A DNA stretch of 64,000 nt from Neobacillus sp. PS3-34. Lineage in GTDB: Bacteria > Bacillota > Bacilli > Bacillales > Cytobacillaceae. Shown here piece by piece: positions 9,159 to 18,071 of the stretch (within the stretch, counting starts at the first letter, position 1; each line of letters begins with the position of its first letter). The stretch covers positions 1 through 64,000 of the forward strand of contig NZ_CP133267.1 in NCBI RefSeq assembly GCF_030915465.1, read 5' to 3'. Under the pieces are notes generated by a model that was given only the letters and a program-made list of their open reading frames with translations, was not told the origin of the DNA and ran no database searches. The translations under genes and the position numbers were made by a program.

Positions 9159-9179
9159 ACCACCTACTAAATAGGCGGT
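9159..9179 (-). terminator. Terminator of the DUF1697 gene
   Basis: Short stem ACCACCTA / TAGGCGGT just downstream of the DUF1697 stop, followed on the minus strand by a T-rich stretch. Confidence 0.5.
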
Positions 9180-9224
9180 TAATTAATTTTTCATTATGTC
9201 ACCTCACGCGTTACGGTTCTCTAC

Positions 9225-9770
9225 CTACCCTTCAATAACTTGCTTTAGCATCGCTTCAAGTTTTAAAATAGTTTTCCAATTACGTACGGTGGCCGGGACA
9301 CCTATTTTTGGAAGCTGAGAAGCAAGTTTAGAATCTCGAATGCTTTGACGGAAGTAAAAATAGATTTCTTTTCCTTCTATATAGCATTCATCTAAATCAC
9401 TTTTAAACTGAAGTAAATGATCGATTGCTTCCTGTTTTGGCTGCTCAGCCAGACACGCTACATGTACACTTTCGCCTTCTAGTAACGAGTCCACGGGGTA
9501 TGGGCAATTTTTTATCAGTTGTTCCCATTCCTTTTCTGTTCTTAGGATTACTGTCACTGAAAAACCAAAAGCATTGTTAATTTCCTGCTCGATTAGCTCG
9601 CTTAATCGTGACGCATTCTTGTCAGATTGAAACAAAACATTTCCACTCTGAATATACGTCCTCACTTGTTCCAGCCCCATATTTGTTAAAACGGTTCTCA
9701 ATTCCTGCATCTTAATAATGTTATGTCCACCTACATTAATCCCTCTTAGTAAAGCAATATAGTTCGTCAT
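9225..9770 (-). CDS. DUF1697 domain protein
   Basis: This 181-residue protein begins TNYIALLRGINVGGHNIIKMQELR, the characteristic DUF1697 opening, followed by YIQSGNVLFQSD and SVTVILRT. The length fits the family. It is a soluble protein with no known enzymatic role and no family neighbours here. It is a single-gene unit with a hairpin downstream. Confidence is high in the family and none in the function. Confidence 0.88.
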   Translation of the reverse strand: MTNYIALLRGINVGGHNIIKMQELRTVLTNMGLEQVRTYIQSGNVLFQSDKNASRLSELIEQEINNAFGFSVTVILRTEKEWEQLIKNCPYPVDSLLEGESVHVACLAEQPKQEAIDHLLQFKSDLDECYIEGKEIYFYFRQSIRDSKLASQLPKIGVPATVRNWKTILKLEAMLKQVIEG

Positions 9771-9967
9771 CTTTCTACTCCTTTATTCTTAATAATAACC
9801 AACTTTTTCCACTTTTAATAGTGTTGTCGATACACTTAGTTTTTCAAGAGTTTTAAAAAAGAACATTCGTTTGCTTAATAGCAGCGATATGATATGATTT
9901 AGTGAATTGGAACATCCTATTATGTGTTGTGCCCATTAGAAATCAATCATCAACAAAGAGGAGTATC

Positions 9968-11770
9968 ATGACAAACAATTTCTTCAAAACTTTACTGCTT
10001 TTCTTTTCGATATCCACTTTATTGGCAGGCTGCTCAACGAGTGAACTTGTAAATGAAATAAATCTAGATGACACCAAGCTGCAGTTTGAATCAAACACGA
10101 TTATTTATGATCAAGATAATCATGAAATTCAACGACTTTCTGCCAATCAAAACAGAGAGCTTGTCAGTTTAAAAGAATTGCCTGAATACTTGAAAATGGC
10201 ATTCGTGGTGACGGAGGATAAACGCTTTTATGAACATAATGGAGTGGATCCAAAAGGAATTTTTCGGGCTCTATACAATAATATAAAGTCTGGCACCAAA
10301 AAGGAAGGCGCCAGCACGATTACACAGCAGCTGGCTCGTAATGTTTATTTATCGAGCGAGAAAACGCTGGCGAGAAAATCGAAGGAAGTCATCATTGCCG
10401 CCGAGCTGGAGCGAAAGTATACAAAGGATCAAATCCTTGAAATGTATTTAAATTATATTTATCTTGGCAGCGGAGCGTATGGTATGCAGGCAGCGGCACA
10501 GGAATATTTCGGGAAGGACGCGAAGGATCTGACCATCGCTGAAGCCGCCCTGCTGGCTGGTTTGCCAAAGGCGCCCAGTACATACTCCCCTCGCCACAAT
10601 CTGGAATTGGCAAAGGAACGCCGGGGTGTTGTTCTTTCCTTAATGAGAGAAAACAAAATTATTTCTGCACAGGAAGAAAAGGAAGCGAATGGACAGGAAA
10701 TTATTCTTTCTCAAGAAACATTCAAAAAGCACAGCCCGTATCAGGCCTATATCGATTTTGCAGCCAAGGAAGCAGCAGATGGATTAAAAATTTCTCTTGA
10801 ACAGCTTTATCACGGGGGCTACCACATTTATACCAACCTGGATATCCACGTTCAAAAGTCTATGAATGCGGCAGTGTCCAATTATTATTTTCAAGAGGAT
10901 GAACGGGACCAATCAGTTGAAGTGGGCATGACCTCAGTTGATCCAAAAACAGGTGCGGTTACAGCATTATACGGTGGAAGGAATTATATCTATCAGGATT
11001 TAAACCATAGCACCACCCTGTATCAGCCAGGCTCCGTTATAAAACCGCTTGCGGTCTATGCACCCGCATTGGAAACCGGGCTCTGGAAGCCTGACTCCTT
11101 GATCAAGGACGAACCGATGAGCTTCGGGGATTACTCACCGCATAACGCCGGCGGCAGTTATCATGGCTATGTCACCCTTGCAGAGGCGCTGGCCAGGTCA
11201 TTAAATATCCCTGCTGTTTCTCTGTTGCAGGAGATTGGGGTTAATACCGGCTTCCAGTTTGTCGAAAATGCTGGTATCACATTGGATCCAAATGACCGGA
11301 ATTTGTCTCTGGCACTAGGCGGCTTGACCAAAGGTGTTTCAACTTTGGAAATGGCCCAGGCATATGGAGCTTTTGCCAATAACGGGGTTATGATCGATGC
11401 GCATGCAGTTCGGAATATAACAGACCGGGATGGAACATCCCTCCTGACTGTAAACCCTCCTGCTAAAAAGATCATGTCCGCAGAAACTGCCCAGGAAATG
11501 ACTGAGATGCTTCAGGGTGTTATTTCAAAACCTTATGGAACCGGGAAAGCAGCGAATATTGGCCGCCCTGTCGCAGGCAAGACCGGAACAACGCAATTGA
11601 ATATAAACGGAATCGACGGAAACAAGGATGCCTGGTTCACAGGATATACAGATCACCTCGTCACCTCGATTCATATCGGCTTCGACAGAACCGACAAAAA
11701 CCATTATATTACAAGCGGAGGCGGCAAAACTCCTGCCGAGTTATTCCATTGGTTGATGAGGGATCAATAA
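9968..11770 (+). CDS. Class A penicillin-binding protein with a lipoprotein-type N-terminus
   Basis: This bifunctional peptidoglycan synthase has a GT51 glycosyltransferase domain (EDKRFYEHNGVD from residue 83, then GASTITQQLARN) and a transpeptidase domain with the active-site motif SVIK at Ser356, SLN at 411-413 and KTGT at 538. Instead of the usual cytoplasmic tail and uncleaved TM helix, the N-terminus reads TLLLFFSISTLLAGC, a convincing lipobox, so it may be lipid-anchored. I chose the ATG at 9968, which has AAAGAGGAG just upstream; a longer reading from 9902 has none. At 600 residues it is short for a class A enzyme, without extra C-terminal domains. Confidence 0.9.
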   Translation: MTNNFFKTLLLFFSISTLLAGCSTSELVNEINLDDTKLQFESNTIIYDQDNHEIQRLSANQNRELVSLKELPEYLKMAFVVTEDKRFYEHNGVDPKGIFRALYNNIKSGTKKEGASTITQQLARNVYLSSEKTLARKSKEVIIAAELERKYTKDQILEMYLNYIYLGSGAYGMQAAAQEYFGKDAKDLTIAEAALLAGLPKAPSTYSPRHNLELAKERRGVVLSLMRENKIISAQEEKEANGQEIILSQETFKKHSPYQAYIDFAAKEAADGLKISLEQLYHGGYHIYTNLDIHVQKSMNAAVSNYYFQEDERDQSVEVGMTSVDPKTGAVTALYGGRNYIYQDLNHSTTLYQPGSVIKPLAVYAPALETGLWKPDSLIKDEPMSFGDYSPHNAGGSYHGYVTLAEALARSLNIPAVSLLQEIGVNTGFQFVENAGITLDPNDRNLSLALGGLTKGVSTLEMAQAYGAFANNGVMIDAHAVRNITDRDGTSLLTVNPPAKKIMSAETAQEMTEMLQGVISKPYGTGKAANIGRPVAGKTGTTQLNINGIDGNKDAWFTGYTDHLVTSIHIGFDRTDKNHYITSGGGKTPAELFHWLMRDQ

Positions 11771-11814
11771 CACTCAGGTGAGGATTTATATTCCTATGCA
11801 GGGATGACTAAAAT

Positions 11815-11840
11815 AAAAAACGCCAGAAATGGCGTTTTTT
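11815..11840 (+). terminator. Bidirectional intrinsic terminator
   Basis: Perfect stem AAAAAACGCC / GGCGTTTTTT with a 6-nt loop between the convergent PBP gene and the small minus-strand gene at 11844; it can serve both. Confidence 0.9.
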
Positions 11841-11843
11841 ATC

Positions 11844-12053
11844 TTAGTCATTTTTTCGATTGGCTTTGTTATTTGTGTTGTCCATTATGTTATTAACAGC
11901 GTTTGCTGTTGCGTCTACAGCATTCATCGCCACATTCTCTGTTGTTTCTAATGCACTATGAACTGTATGAAAAGCAGATCCTGCAGTCTCCTTAACGCTT
12001 TCCGAAACACTTTGGTTATTTTCTTGATTGTCATTATTTGTTTGGTTAGACAT
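11844..12053 (-). CDS. Small hydrophilic LEA-like protein, function unknown
   Basis: This 69-residue protein is rich in Asn, Ala, Thr and Glu with no hydrophobic segment. The middle (ETAGSAFHTVHSALETTENVAMNAVDATANAVNN) has an alanine-spaced amphipathic pattern like that of small stress or LEA-type proteins. CACCTCC (plus-strand sense; GGAGGTG on the minus strand) lies upstream of the ATG. I do not recognise a family. Confidence 0.6.
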   Translation of the reverse strand: MSNQTNNDNQENNQSVSESVKETAGSAFHTVHSALETTENVAMNAVDATANAVNNIMDNTNNKANRKND

Positions 12054-12300
12054 CCTGTTTCACCTCCTAAGTAGGTATAGGATATGTAGTAATCAATGAA
12101 ATTATTAAGGTGAAATTTTATTGTGGGAGATGAGTTTATGTCTAGGATGTTGAATGATGTTACTGTCTCTTTATGGAAAAAAAGTTTCTTTGAGCACAAA
12201 TGTTTGTACTTTTCACTAGAGGATTAATCATTTTTTAATTGTAATTAATAAAAAGGTAAGACTTTGTTCATTCTTTGTACATATTTATATTCTAATATAG

Positions 12301-12372
12301 TATTTGTAGCTAGGACATAGCACACTAAACAAACCCCCTTTTTAAGATCCGGTCATATGCCGGGTCTTTTTT
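12301..12372 (+). ncRNA. Candidate short transcript or small RNA
   Basis: A promoter-like TTGTAC ... TATAGT (12275-12301) is followed about 45 bp later by a rho-independent terminator (AGATCCGG / CCGGGTCT plus T6, 12345-12372) with no ORF between. This could be a short RNA, or a terminator left by a lost gene. The rest of 12054-12445 shows no gene. Confidence 0.25.
12345..12372 (+). terminator. Intrinsic terminator, no evident upstream gene
   Basis: Stem AGATCCGG / CCGGGTCT with loop TCATATG and six T's on the plus strand. Confidence 0.7.
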
Positions 12373-12400
12373 ACTGTCTGAACCAAAACTTATTTTTAAA

Positions 12401-12440
12401 GTGACAGGCACCTTCCAAATTTTTGGAAGGTGCCTGTCAC
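12401..12440 (-). terminator. Perfect 19-bp palindrome (terminator or dispersed repeat)
   Basis: GTGACAGGCACCTTCCAAA is followed almost at once by its exact reverse complement, just after the stop of the TPR gene on the minus strand. The GACAGGCACC/GGTGCCTGTC motif is a frequent intergenic palindrome in Bacillaceae. It lacks a clean U-tract on either side. Confidence 0.6.
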
Positions 12441-12445
12441 TATTA

Positions 12446-13858
12446 TCATCCAGTTCGTTGATTGCTTTTTAATTGATCATATACCTTTTGATAGGTAGCG
12501 GCCTCTTCTGCCATCCCTTTTTGTTGATACATTTTACTGATTTTTTTTACAGGAATAGGATTCTGTGGCTGGAGTTCCATTTCCCACGAGTAGCAATCGA
12601 TGGCTTTATCATATTGTCTAAACTCTGCATAATAATCGCCCAATTCCATCATCCGGTCAGGATCTTCTGCCATTTCCAGCATTTTATTCACTTTTTGAAT
12701 CACTAATGATTGGGGGAGTAATTTTTGTATAGGATATAGTTTTTCAATGACCGTTTTGAGATCATGTTCTTTAAGCAGTATTACGGTCAGCTGAAAGAGT
12801 TTTTGTTCTGATTGGCTGGTATGTTCCTCGTGGACAGGCTGTTGGAACATAAAGAGGAAGTCGTCTAATTGAGAAACGACAAATCCCGCACTCAAATTCT
12901 CCCACACTTTAGTCAAAATGGGATCATAAGAAGCCGGCAGGTCATGAATGAATTGTAATAAATAGAGTGCTGATGTTTCATATTTACCTTCTTGAACCAT
13001 TTTTTCAATAACTGGCTTGGCCTCGGGTAACTGTCGATACGGATTGATTTTCATCTGTCCTAATATGAAGATCCATTCTTTCATCGTGACAAATTTTAAA
13101 GCGAGGTCTGTATATTTATCAAGCGGTTCAGTGTTTTGAACTTTTTCCAGCCAAAGCAATAATAATTCAGCTAAACAAGTTTGTTTTCTTAAGATATTCT
13201 CTAAAAATATACGCTTTTCAGGGTGTGTTCTATTTTGAAAGCAATGATGTTCGACAAAAAGAGGATCCTTTTTAAGGATGGAAGCTAAACTTGAGGATTG
13301 GTAAAAATCATGGTATGAATTGTATTCCTGAGAATTAAAGCGCTCTTTTGCTGATTTGAAGTCAGGCGCAAAATCATTTAACATTCGGATGACCTGAAAG
13401 GCTTTAATAAAACTTCCGTTTCTTCTATAGTCAAAATAGACTCGGTCAATTATTTTTATAAGCTCATACTTCTCAAAAAATGCGTCAAGTGTGGTCGCAA
13501 TATAGGCCATTTCATCTAAAGGATAATGGATTTGGAGCTGAGAAAAGAGTTTATTTTTATTCGGAATCGATACGGAATGATTGGGGATTAATGCGGTTAA
13601 GATAGGATGGGGAGCTTCAATAACAATGCCTTCATGAAATGCTGTATCAATAAATGATCCTGCTTCCACCTTAGACAGTTTATCACCGTAAACAAGGGAA
13701 TTTTTATAGTATATAAGATAAAAGCTTTCGTTTTCTGCTGTAATGACCTCAAAGACTTTGGTTCTCGCAAAAATAGCTGCTCGATTGACATGACCTTTTA
13801 CGATATTCTTTTTATCCTTTATGGATATTTCAGTTGGCATGATCAGTTGTTTATACAT
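12446..13858 (-). CDS. TPR-containing protein, function unknown
   Basis: This soluble protein of about 470 residues starts at MYKQLIMPTEI; the ATG at 13858 has AGGGGGC upstream. Longer readings overlap a promoter-like AT-rich region and the terminator of the preceding gene. The N-terminal 110 residues form a compact region (IKGHVNRAAIFARTKVFEV...). The C-terminus has TPR-like helices (MMELGDYYAEFRQYDKAIDCYSWEMELQPQNPIPVKKISKMY, residues about 400-450). No catalytic motif is visible. It may be a scaffold of the kind common in Bacillus, but no partner is evident nearby. Confidence 0.7.
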   Translation of the reverse strand: MYKQLIMPTEISIKDKKNIVKGHVNRAAIFARTKVFEVITAENESFYLIYYKNSLVYGDKLSKVEAGSFIDTAFHEGIVIEAPHPILTALIPNHSVSIPNKNKLFSQLQIHYPLDEMAYIATTLDAFFEKYELIKIIDRVYFDYRRNGSFIKAFQVIRMLNDFAPDFKSAKERFNSQEYNSYHDFYQSSSLASILKKDPLFVEHHCFQNRTHPEKRIFLENILRKQTCLAELLLLWLEKVQNTEPLDKYTDLALKFVTMKEWIFILGQMKINPYRQLPEAKPVIEKMVQEGKYETSALYLLQFIHDLPASYDPILTKVWENLSAGFVVSQLDDFLFMFQQPVHEEHTSQSEQKLFQLTVILLKEHDLKTVIEKLYPIQKLLPQSLVIQKVNKMLEMAEDPDRMMELGDYYAEFRQYDKAIDCYSWEMELQPQNPIPVKKISKMYQQKGMAEEAATYQKVYDQLKSNQRTG

Positions 13859-13978
13859 ATCAGCTTTGCCCCCTATCATAATATCAATCGTCTGCTGTGC
13901 AAGCTTTTGTAAATTTATTATAACATATGACTGAGCGGGGGTTTGGATCAAAGAGCTGTTTTCTGTCCCGAACCATAA

Positions 13979-14036
13979 AAAAGGGCGTCTGCACCGCATT
14001 TAGACATCGATCCAAATACGTTGCCAGACACCCTAC
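13979..14036 (-). terminator. Terminator of the GNAT/nitrilase gene
   Basis: On the minus strand AGGGTGTCTGGCA pairs, with one bulge, with TGCAGACGCCCT across a loop of about 30 nt, followed by T6. Confidence 0.6.
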
Positions 14037-14061
14037 TTTATTAAAAAGACTGTGCTAATTT

Positions 14062-15603
14062 TCAACTTAAGCTTTTCCAATCAATTTGATACAAATCATG
14101 TCGCCGGTCGCGTAATTGGCTTAACGTACCAGAATTCCGGGAACGTCTCAGCTTCTCAAGATCAACGTCACCCACTACAACGGTATCAATATTCGCATCA
14201 CATTCCCCAACAATGCCATCCCTTGCAAACTCAAAGTCTGAAGGCGAGAAAATTCCTGACTGGGCATATTGAATATCCATGTTCTCTACGTGTGTCAGAT
14301 TACCGACGGTTCCAGCAATGCACGTATATACTTGATTCTCAATGGCCCGCGCCTGGGCACAATAGCGAACACGAAGGTACGCCTGGCGATCCTCTGTACA
14401 AAAAGGGACAAAAATGATGTTTGCTCCCTTATCTACCGCAATCCTTGCCAGCTCTGGAAACTCGATGTCATAGGAAATTTGAATCGCGATCTTTCCACAA
14501 TCCGTGTCAAACACTTGAATATCGTTTCCTTCTGCAATGCCCCACCACTTTCTCTCGTTCGGCGTTGCATGAATTTTGGTTTGTTTCTCAATTGTGCCGT
14601 CACGGCGAAAGAGAAAACCGACGTTGTATATATCTCCATTTTCTTCCACGAAATGTGATCCACCGACAATGTTGATGTTATATCTGACGGCGAGCTGTGT
14701 GAACAGCTCAATGTATTGATCAGTAAAGGTCGCAAGTCGACGAACTGCCTGATCCGGTCGTTTTTCTTCGAGAAATGACATCAATTGGGTCGTAAATATT
14801 TCCGGGAACACTGCAAAATCCGATCCGAAATCAGCAGCGACGTCTACATAGTACCCCACTTGCCGAATAAAGTCCTCAAACGAATCAATTTTTTTCATCA
14901 TATACTGTACGGCGCAAATCCTGACTGGAAACGCGGTACGGTAAATCCGCTTAGACTTGGGACGGTAATCGATGTTGTTCCATTCCATCAATGTCGCCAT
15001 AGAATCTGAGGCCTTGTCGTCTGGCAGATACCTTGTGTTAATCCTTTTAATTGTAAATCCCTGAAGAAGCTGGAATGACAACACGGGGTCATATATACTG
15101 TGCTTTTCAACGGCTGCAACATACTCTCGAGCCGTCATTTCATCCTTATATTTATGATAATTTGGGATCCTGCAGCCAATAATGATACTTTTAAGATTTA
15201 ATTGAACGGCGAGCTCCTTGCGTGCCTCGTAAAGACGGTGCCCCAGTTTCATACGCCGGTATGCCGGATCGACCATCACTTCAATCCCGTATAAGTTAAA
15301 ACCATTCGGGTCATGATTCGTAATATACCCATTATCTGTGATGATGTCCCAGGTGTGCTGGTCGTCATACTCGTCAAAATTGACGATTAAACTTGAACAG
15401 GACCCTACAATCTTATCCTCATATTCCACACAGAATTGACCCTCGGGGAATATTCGAATGTGACTTAACAATTGCTCCCGTTTCCAAGGATCCATATTAG
15501 GGAAGCATGCTTTTCCTAATGCAATAATTGCATCAATATCTTCTACTCTTATTTTGCGAATGATGATTTTCTTCTCGTATTTGGACATATCTGTCTCTGT
15601 CAC
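14062..15603 (-). CDS. yhcX: GNAT acetyltransferase / carbon-nitrogen hydrolase fusion (YhcX-like)
   Basis: This 513-residue fusion has an N-terminal GNAT domain (IRKIRVEDIDAIIALGKACF; acetyl-CoA loop around VDPAYRRMKLGHRLYEARKE) and a C-terminal nitrilase-fold domain. Two triad residues are visible in FPEIFTTQ (Glu) and KQTKIHATP (Lys). The usual nucleophile position in the I-x-x-YDIEFPE block is Ser (TCC, residue about 377) instead of Cys. I chose the GTG at 15603, spaced 8 nt from AGGGGTG; an ATG twelve bases further on (MSKYEKK) is also possible. It is a single-gene unit. Confidence 0.85.
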   Translation of the reverse strand: MTETDMSKYEKKIIIRKIRVEDIDAIIALGKACFPNMDPWKREQLLSHIRIFPEGQFCVEYEDKIVGSCSSLIVNFDEYDDQHTWDIITDNGYITNHDPNGFNLYGIEVMVDPAYRRMKLGHRLYEARKELAVQLNLKSIIIGCRIPNYHKYKDEMTAREYVAAVEKHSIYDPVLSFQLLQGFTIKRINTRYLPDDKASDSMATLMEWNNIDYRPKSKRIYRTAFPVRICAVQYMMKKIDSFEDFIRQVGYYVDVAADFGSDFAVFPEIFTTQLMSFLEEKRPDQAVRRLATFTDQYIELFTQLAVRYNINIVGGSHFVEENGDIYNVGFLFRRDGTIEKQTKIHATPNERKWWGIAEGNDIQVFDTDCGKIAIQISYDIEFPELARIAVDKGANIIFVPFCTEDRQAYLRVRYCAQARAIENQVYTCIAGTVGNLTHVENMDIQYAQSGIFSPSDFEFARDGIVGECDANIDTVVVGDVDLEKLRRSRNSGTLSQLRDRRHDLYQIDWKSLS

Positions 15604-15856
15604 GTTCTCACACCCCTGCAATAGTTGTCGCGCTTATGTAATCGTTCTTCAGTCCAATTGCCATTTTTAAATTATGATTTCCAAAAATGGCAAATATAAT
15701 TAGCTTCCCGTTTTGGATGCTATTTTGCTCATATACCCTTTAGATAGCAAGTTAGAAACCTGGAAAAAAATAATTCAGTTATTATAGAGAAAACCTAAAA
15801 CATCAAGCTAAACAACATTTGAATTCACACGTTAAATCACACTGTAAATAACCCGC

Positions 15857-16374
15857 ATGAAAACGCACTTAAATTCACGATATAATTCACAGTGCGTTTT
15901 TTATTGATTTATCAACATTTTGGCAAATTTTAATTAGTAAGAAGTCTTTTCCTTAATTGAGTAACCAGTGACATTTAAAATAAGCGGAGATTTTCCGGTT
16001 AGACTGCAAAATAGAGCGCGGTTCGGGGTATATAAGCGGAGGTTTTCCGATTAAGCAAAGCAAAATTAACCATTTTCACGTTTTTTGAGTCAATAGTCGG
16101 AATCTTTCCGTCTATTGAGGCTGTTTTCAGTGCTATTTCCTAATTAAGAGAAATTTCTCCGCTTATTTATCAAACTCGCTTTAGCGTCTAATGAACTTGT
16201 TCAACTTACGGGTGCTTTAGTAAAAAAAGAAAATTCAAAAAAAGCTTATAGATATTTGCATCTCTAAGCCTTTTTGACTGTGAAATATACTGTGGATTAT
16301 GCTGTGAAGTTTATGTGATTTGCTATTTGATTTGGTCTGCGAGTTACTGTTTTGCACCTCACAAATAAACCCGT
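15857..16374. repeat. Dispersed structured intergenic repeat, copy 1
   Basis: This is about 515 bp of non-coding DNA nearly identical to 34412-34976. It opens with a terminator-like hairpin (AAAACGCACT / AGTGCGTTTT, 15860-15900). Next come units GCGGAGATTTTCCGGTTA and GCGGAGGTTTTCCGATTA, a self-pairing AATAGTCGGAA/TTCCGTCTATT and a closing TCTCCGCTTATTT complementary to the opening AAATAAGCGGAGA. It ends with a second terminator-like hairpin (16238-16275). The nested complementarity implies a folded RNA or cruciform. No ORF is present. It accounts for most of the intergenic stretch 15604-16458; the remainder shows nothing. Confidence 0.85.
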
Positions 16375-16458
16375 TACTGAATAGGGTTTTGCCCTTTTAA
16401 GTATTTATGATATTTAGTAACTTTAACCAACAGGAAAATGGACAATATAAACCCGTCA

Positions 16459-16952
16459 TTACTTGTTTTGAATTTGTTCTAATGGTTTTCCATCTAAAGA
16501 ATATGGAGCACCCACTAGTTTTTCTTTCGTAACCGGTGCGGATATGCCTCCAATCGGTTGGCCATCAACCACCATTACATCAACATAGGTTTTTCCTTCC
16601 CCGTGCGGGTATGTATCTAGATGGTGATTTGTTACAATGAACCGTTCATTAAAGATGGTTTTACCCATATATTTATCGGTTGAAATACCTGGTTGATTCC
16701 AAATCAGTTTTTGATAAGGCGGTTCCGATGGATCATTTAACTTTTCATCGGTTAGCACATAAGATGAGGATGTTTCTTTAGAATAAGCAACTACTTTATA
16801 CCCTTTGTCATTAAGAAAGTCCCTTGCAATTTTAGCCTCTGTACTTAACTTCACTTCATTAATGGTATTGAATGTAGGGTTCAAACTTGAACAACCACTT
16901 AATGATAAAATCAAGAAAAAAAGACTACATTGAACAATTTAAACTTTTTCAT
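16459..16952 (-). CDS. Small lipoprotein, signal peptide out of frame by one base
   Basis: The mature part (CSSLNPTFNTINEVKLSTEAK... to QIQNK, about 145 residues) follows a lipobox LSLSGC and includes a GKTYVDVMVVDGQPIGGIS segment. The natural start, ATG at 16952 with GGGGGG upstream (MKKFKLFNVVFF), is in a different frame. An eighth T in the T7 run (16916-16922 complement) would join them into a perfect lipoprotein signal. As written, the frame opens only at a TTG inside the signal. Probably an indel error; slippage at the run is an alternative. Function unknown. Confidence 0.65.
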
Positions 16953-17245
16953 AACAAACCCCCCTATGCCTAATTCTATATACTATTCGTCATTTTCCAC
17001 TATTTACCTCCATGACATTAGAAATTACACAATTATCATGACAGGTTTTTTTTAAAACTTCATCTATTTACACAAGAGTTTACATGCAAAATCCACCCTT
17101 TATTATCCTCTGTACTGCTGTTAGCGATAGCCAAAGTTTTTTTATGGTGTCAATAAAATGGTAATATTGGTTCATCTTTTAATTTCCTATTCTATGGTAA
17201 TATTATCAAGGATTACATTAATACTACTGTGATAGGAGAAATTAG

Positions 17246-17986
17246 ATGAAAAAAGTTAATATTGCCGCTGTTCTTGTAGCAGTTATACTATTCTTTTCGG
17301 TCTTTCCGAATGTTTCGGAAGCCCATAGGGGAACATTGGACAAATTGGGCGGTCATTTTCAAAATTCTAACTGTGATTATCTATTGCATTCGCCGACACC
17401 ACTTGCCAAATCGGCGAAAACAAAAACCCAGCTGCTTTCCATGATCAAAACCTATAGCAGCAACAAATGCAAAAGTAGTCTGACAGTCAATAAGATTCAA
17501 TTAACCTATGCATTGCCTATCGGTACAGGAACTGCAGCTCCGCCTGCAACAAAACCCGTTATAGCCCCAGCTAAGTCAGCTCTTGCCCTTCACAAAACCT
17601 ATAAAGTAACTTTTTATAAGGGCGTTGACGGGGATACTGCTTATTTTAAAATCAATGGAAAAGCAGTCAAAACCCGCTTCCTATTCATCGATACACCTGA
17701 AAGTACCATCCAGCATCAGCCTTTTGGTAAAGAAGCAAGCAATTATACGACAGCACGACTGTCAAAAGCCAAAAGCATTACGCTTGAAACAGATGGCTCT
17801 AATCTTTATGACAAATACAGCCGCCTCTTAGCATGGGTATGGGTGGACGGAAAACTACTGCAGGAAGATATCACCAAATCAGGTTTGGTGAAACAGTATT
17901 ATGATTACGGGACATATAAGTATGAAAGCCGAATCCGTACTGCCATGTCCTACGCTAAAAGCCATCATGCCGGAATATATAAGTAA
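17246..17986 (+). CDS. Secreted thermonuclease (SNase-like)
   Basis: The protein has a signal peptide (MKKVNIAAVLVAVILFFSVFPNVSEA) and an N-terminal module HRGTLDKLGGHFQNSNCDYLLHSPT with a Cys pair. A Pro/Ala linker (about residues 85-115) leads to a staphylococcal nuclease domain. Catalytic elements are visible: DGDTAYFKINGKAVKTRFLFIDTPE with the calcium-binding Asp, Arg and Glu, and YDKYSRLLAWVWVDG with the second Arg. The predicted activity is extracellular calcium-dependent DNA/RNA cleavage. GATAGGAG precedes the ATG, and a strong terminator follows. Confidence 0.9.
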   Translation: MKKVNIAAVLVAVILFFSVFPNVSEAHRGTLDKLGGHFQNSNCDYLLHSPTPLAKSAKTKTQLLSMIKTYSSNKCKSSLTVNKIQLTYALPIGTGTAAPPATKPVIAPAKSALALHKTYKVTFYKGVDGDTAYFKINGKAVKTRFLFIDTPESTIQHQPFGKEASNYTTARLSKAKSITLETDGSNLYDKYSRLLAWVWVDGKLLQEDITKSGLVKQYYDYGTYKYESRIRTAMSYAKSHHAGIYK

Positions 17987-17990
17987 TTTG

Positions 17991-18019
17991 AAAAAGAACC
18001 CTTGCAGAGGGTTCTTTTT
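17991..18019 (+). terminator. Terminator of the thermonuclease gene
   Basis: Perfect stem AAAAAGAACCC / GGGTTCTTTTT right after the stop. Confidence 0.9.
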
Positions 18020-18071
18020 AAATACATGAATTCTTCAAATTTTTGCTTGTTTATCAGAAATATAATCTTGA

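Noticed and set aside
14269-14735. ORFs of 80-130 residues opposite the YhcX-like gene
   Set aside because: All are shadows of the long conserved minus-strand gene.
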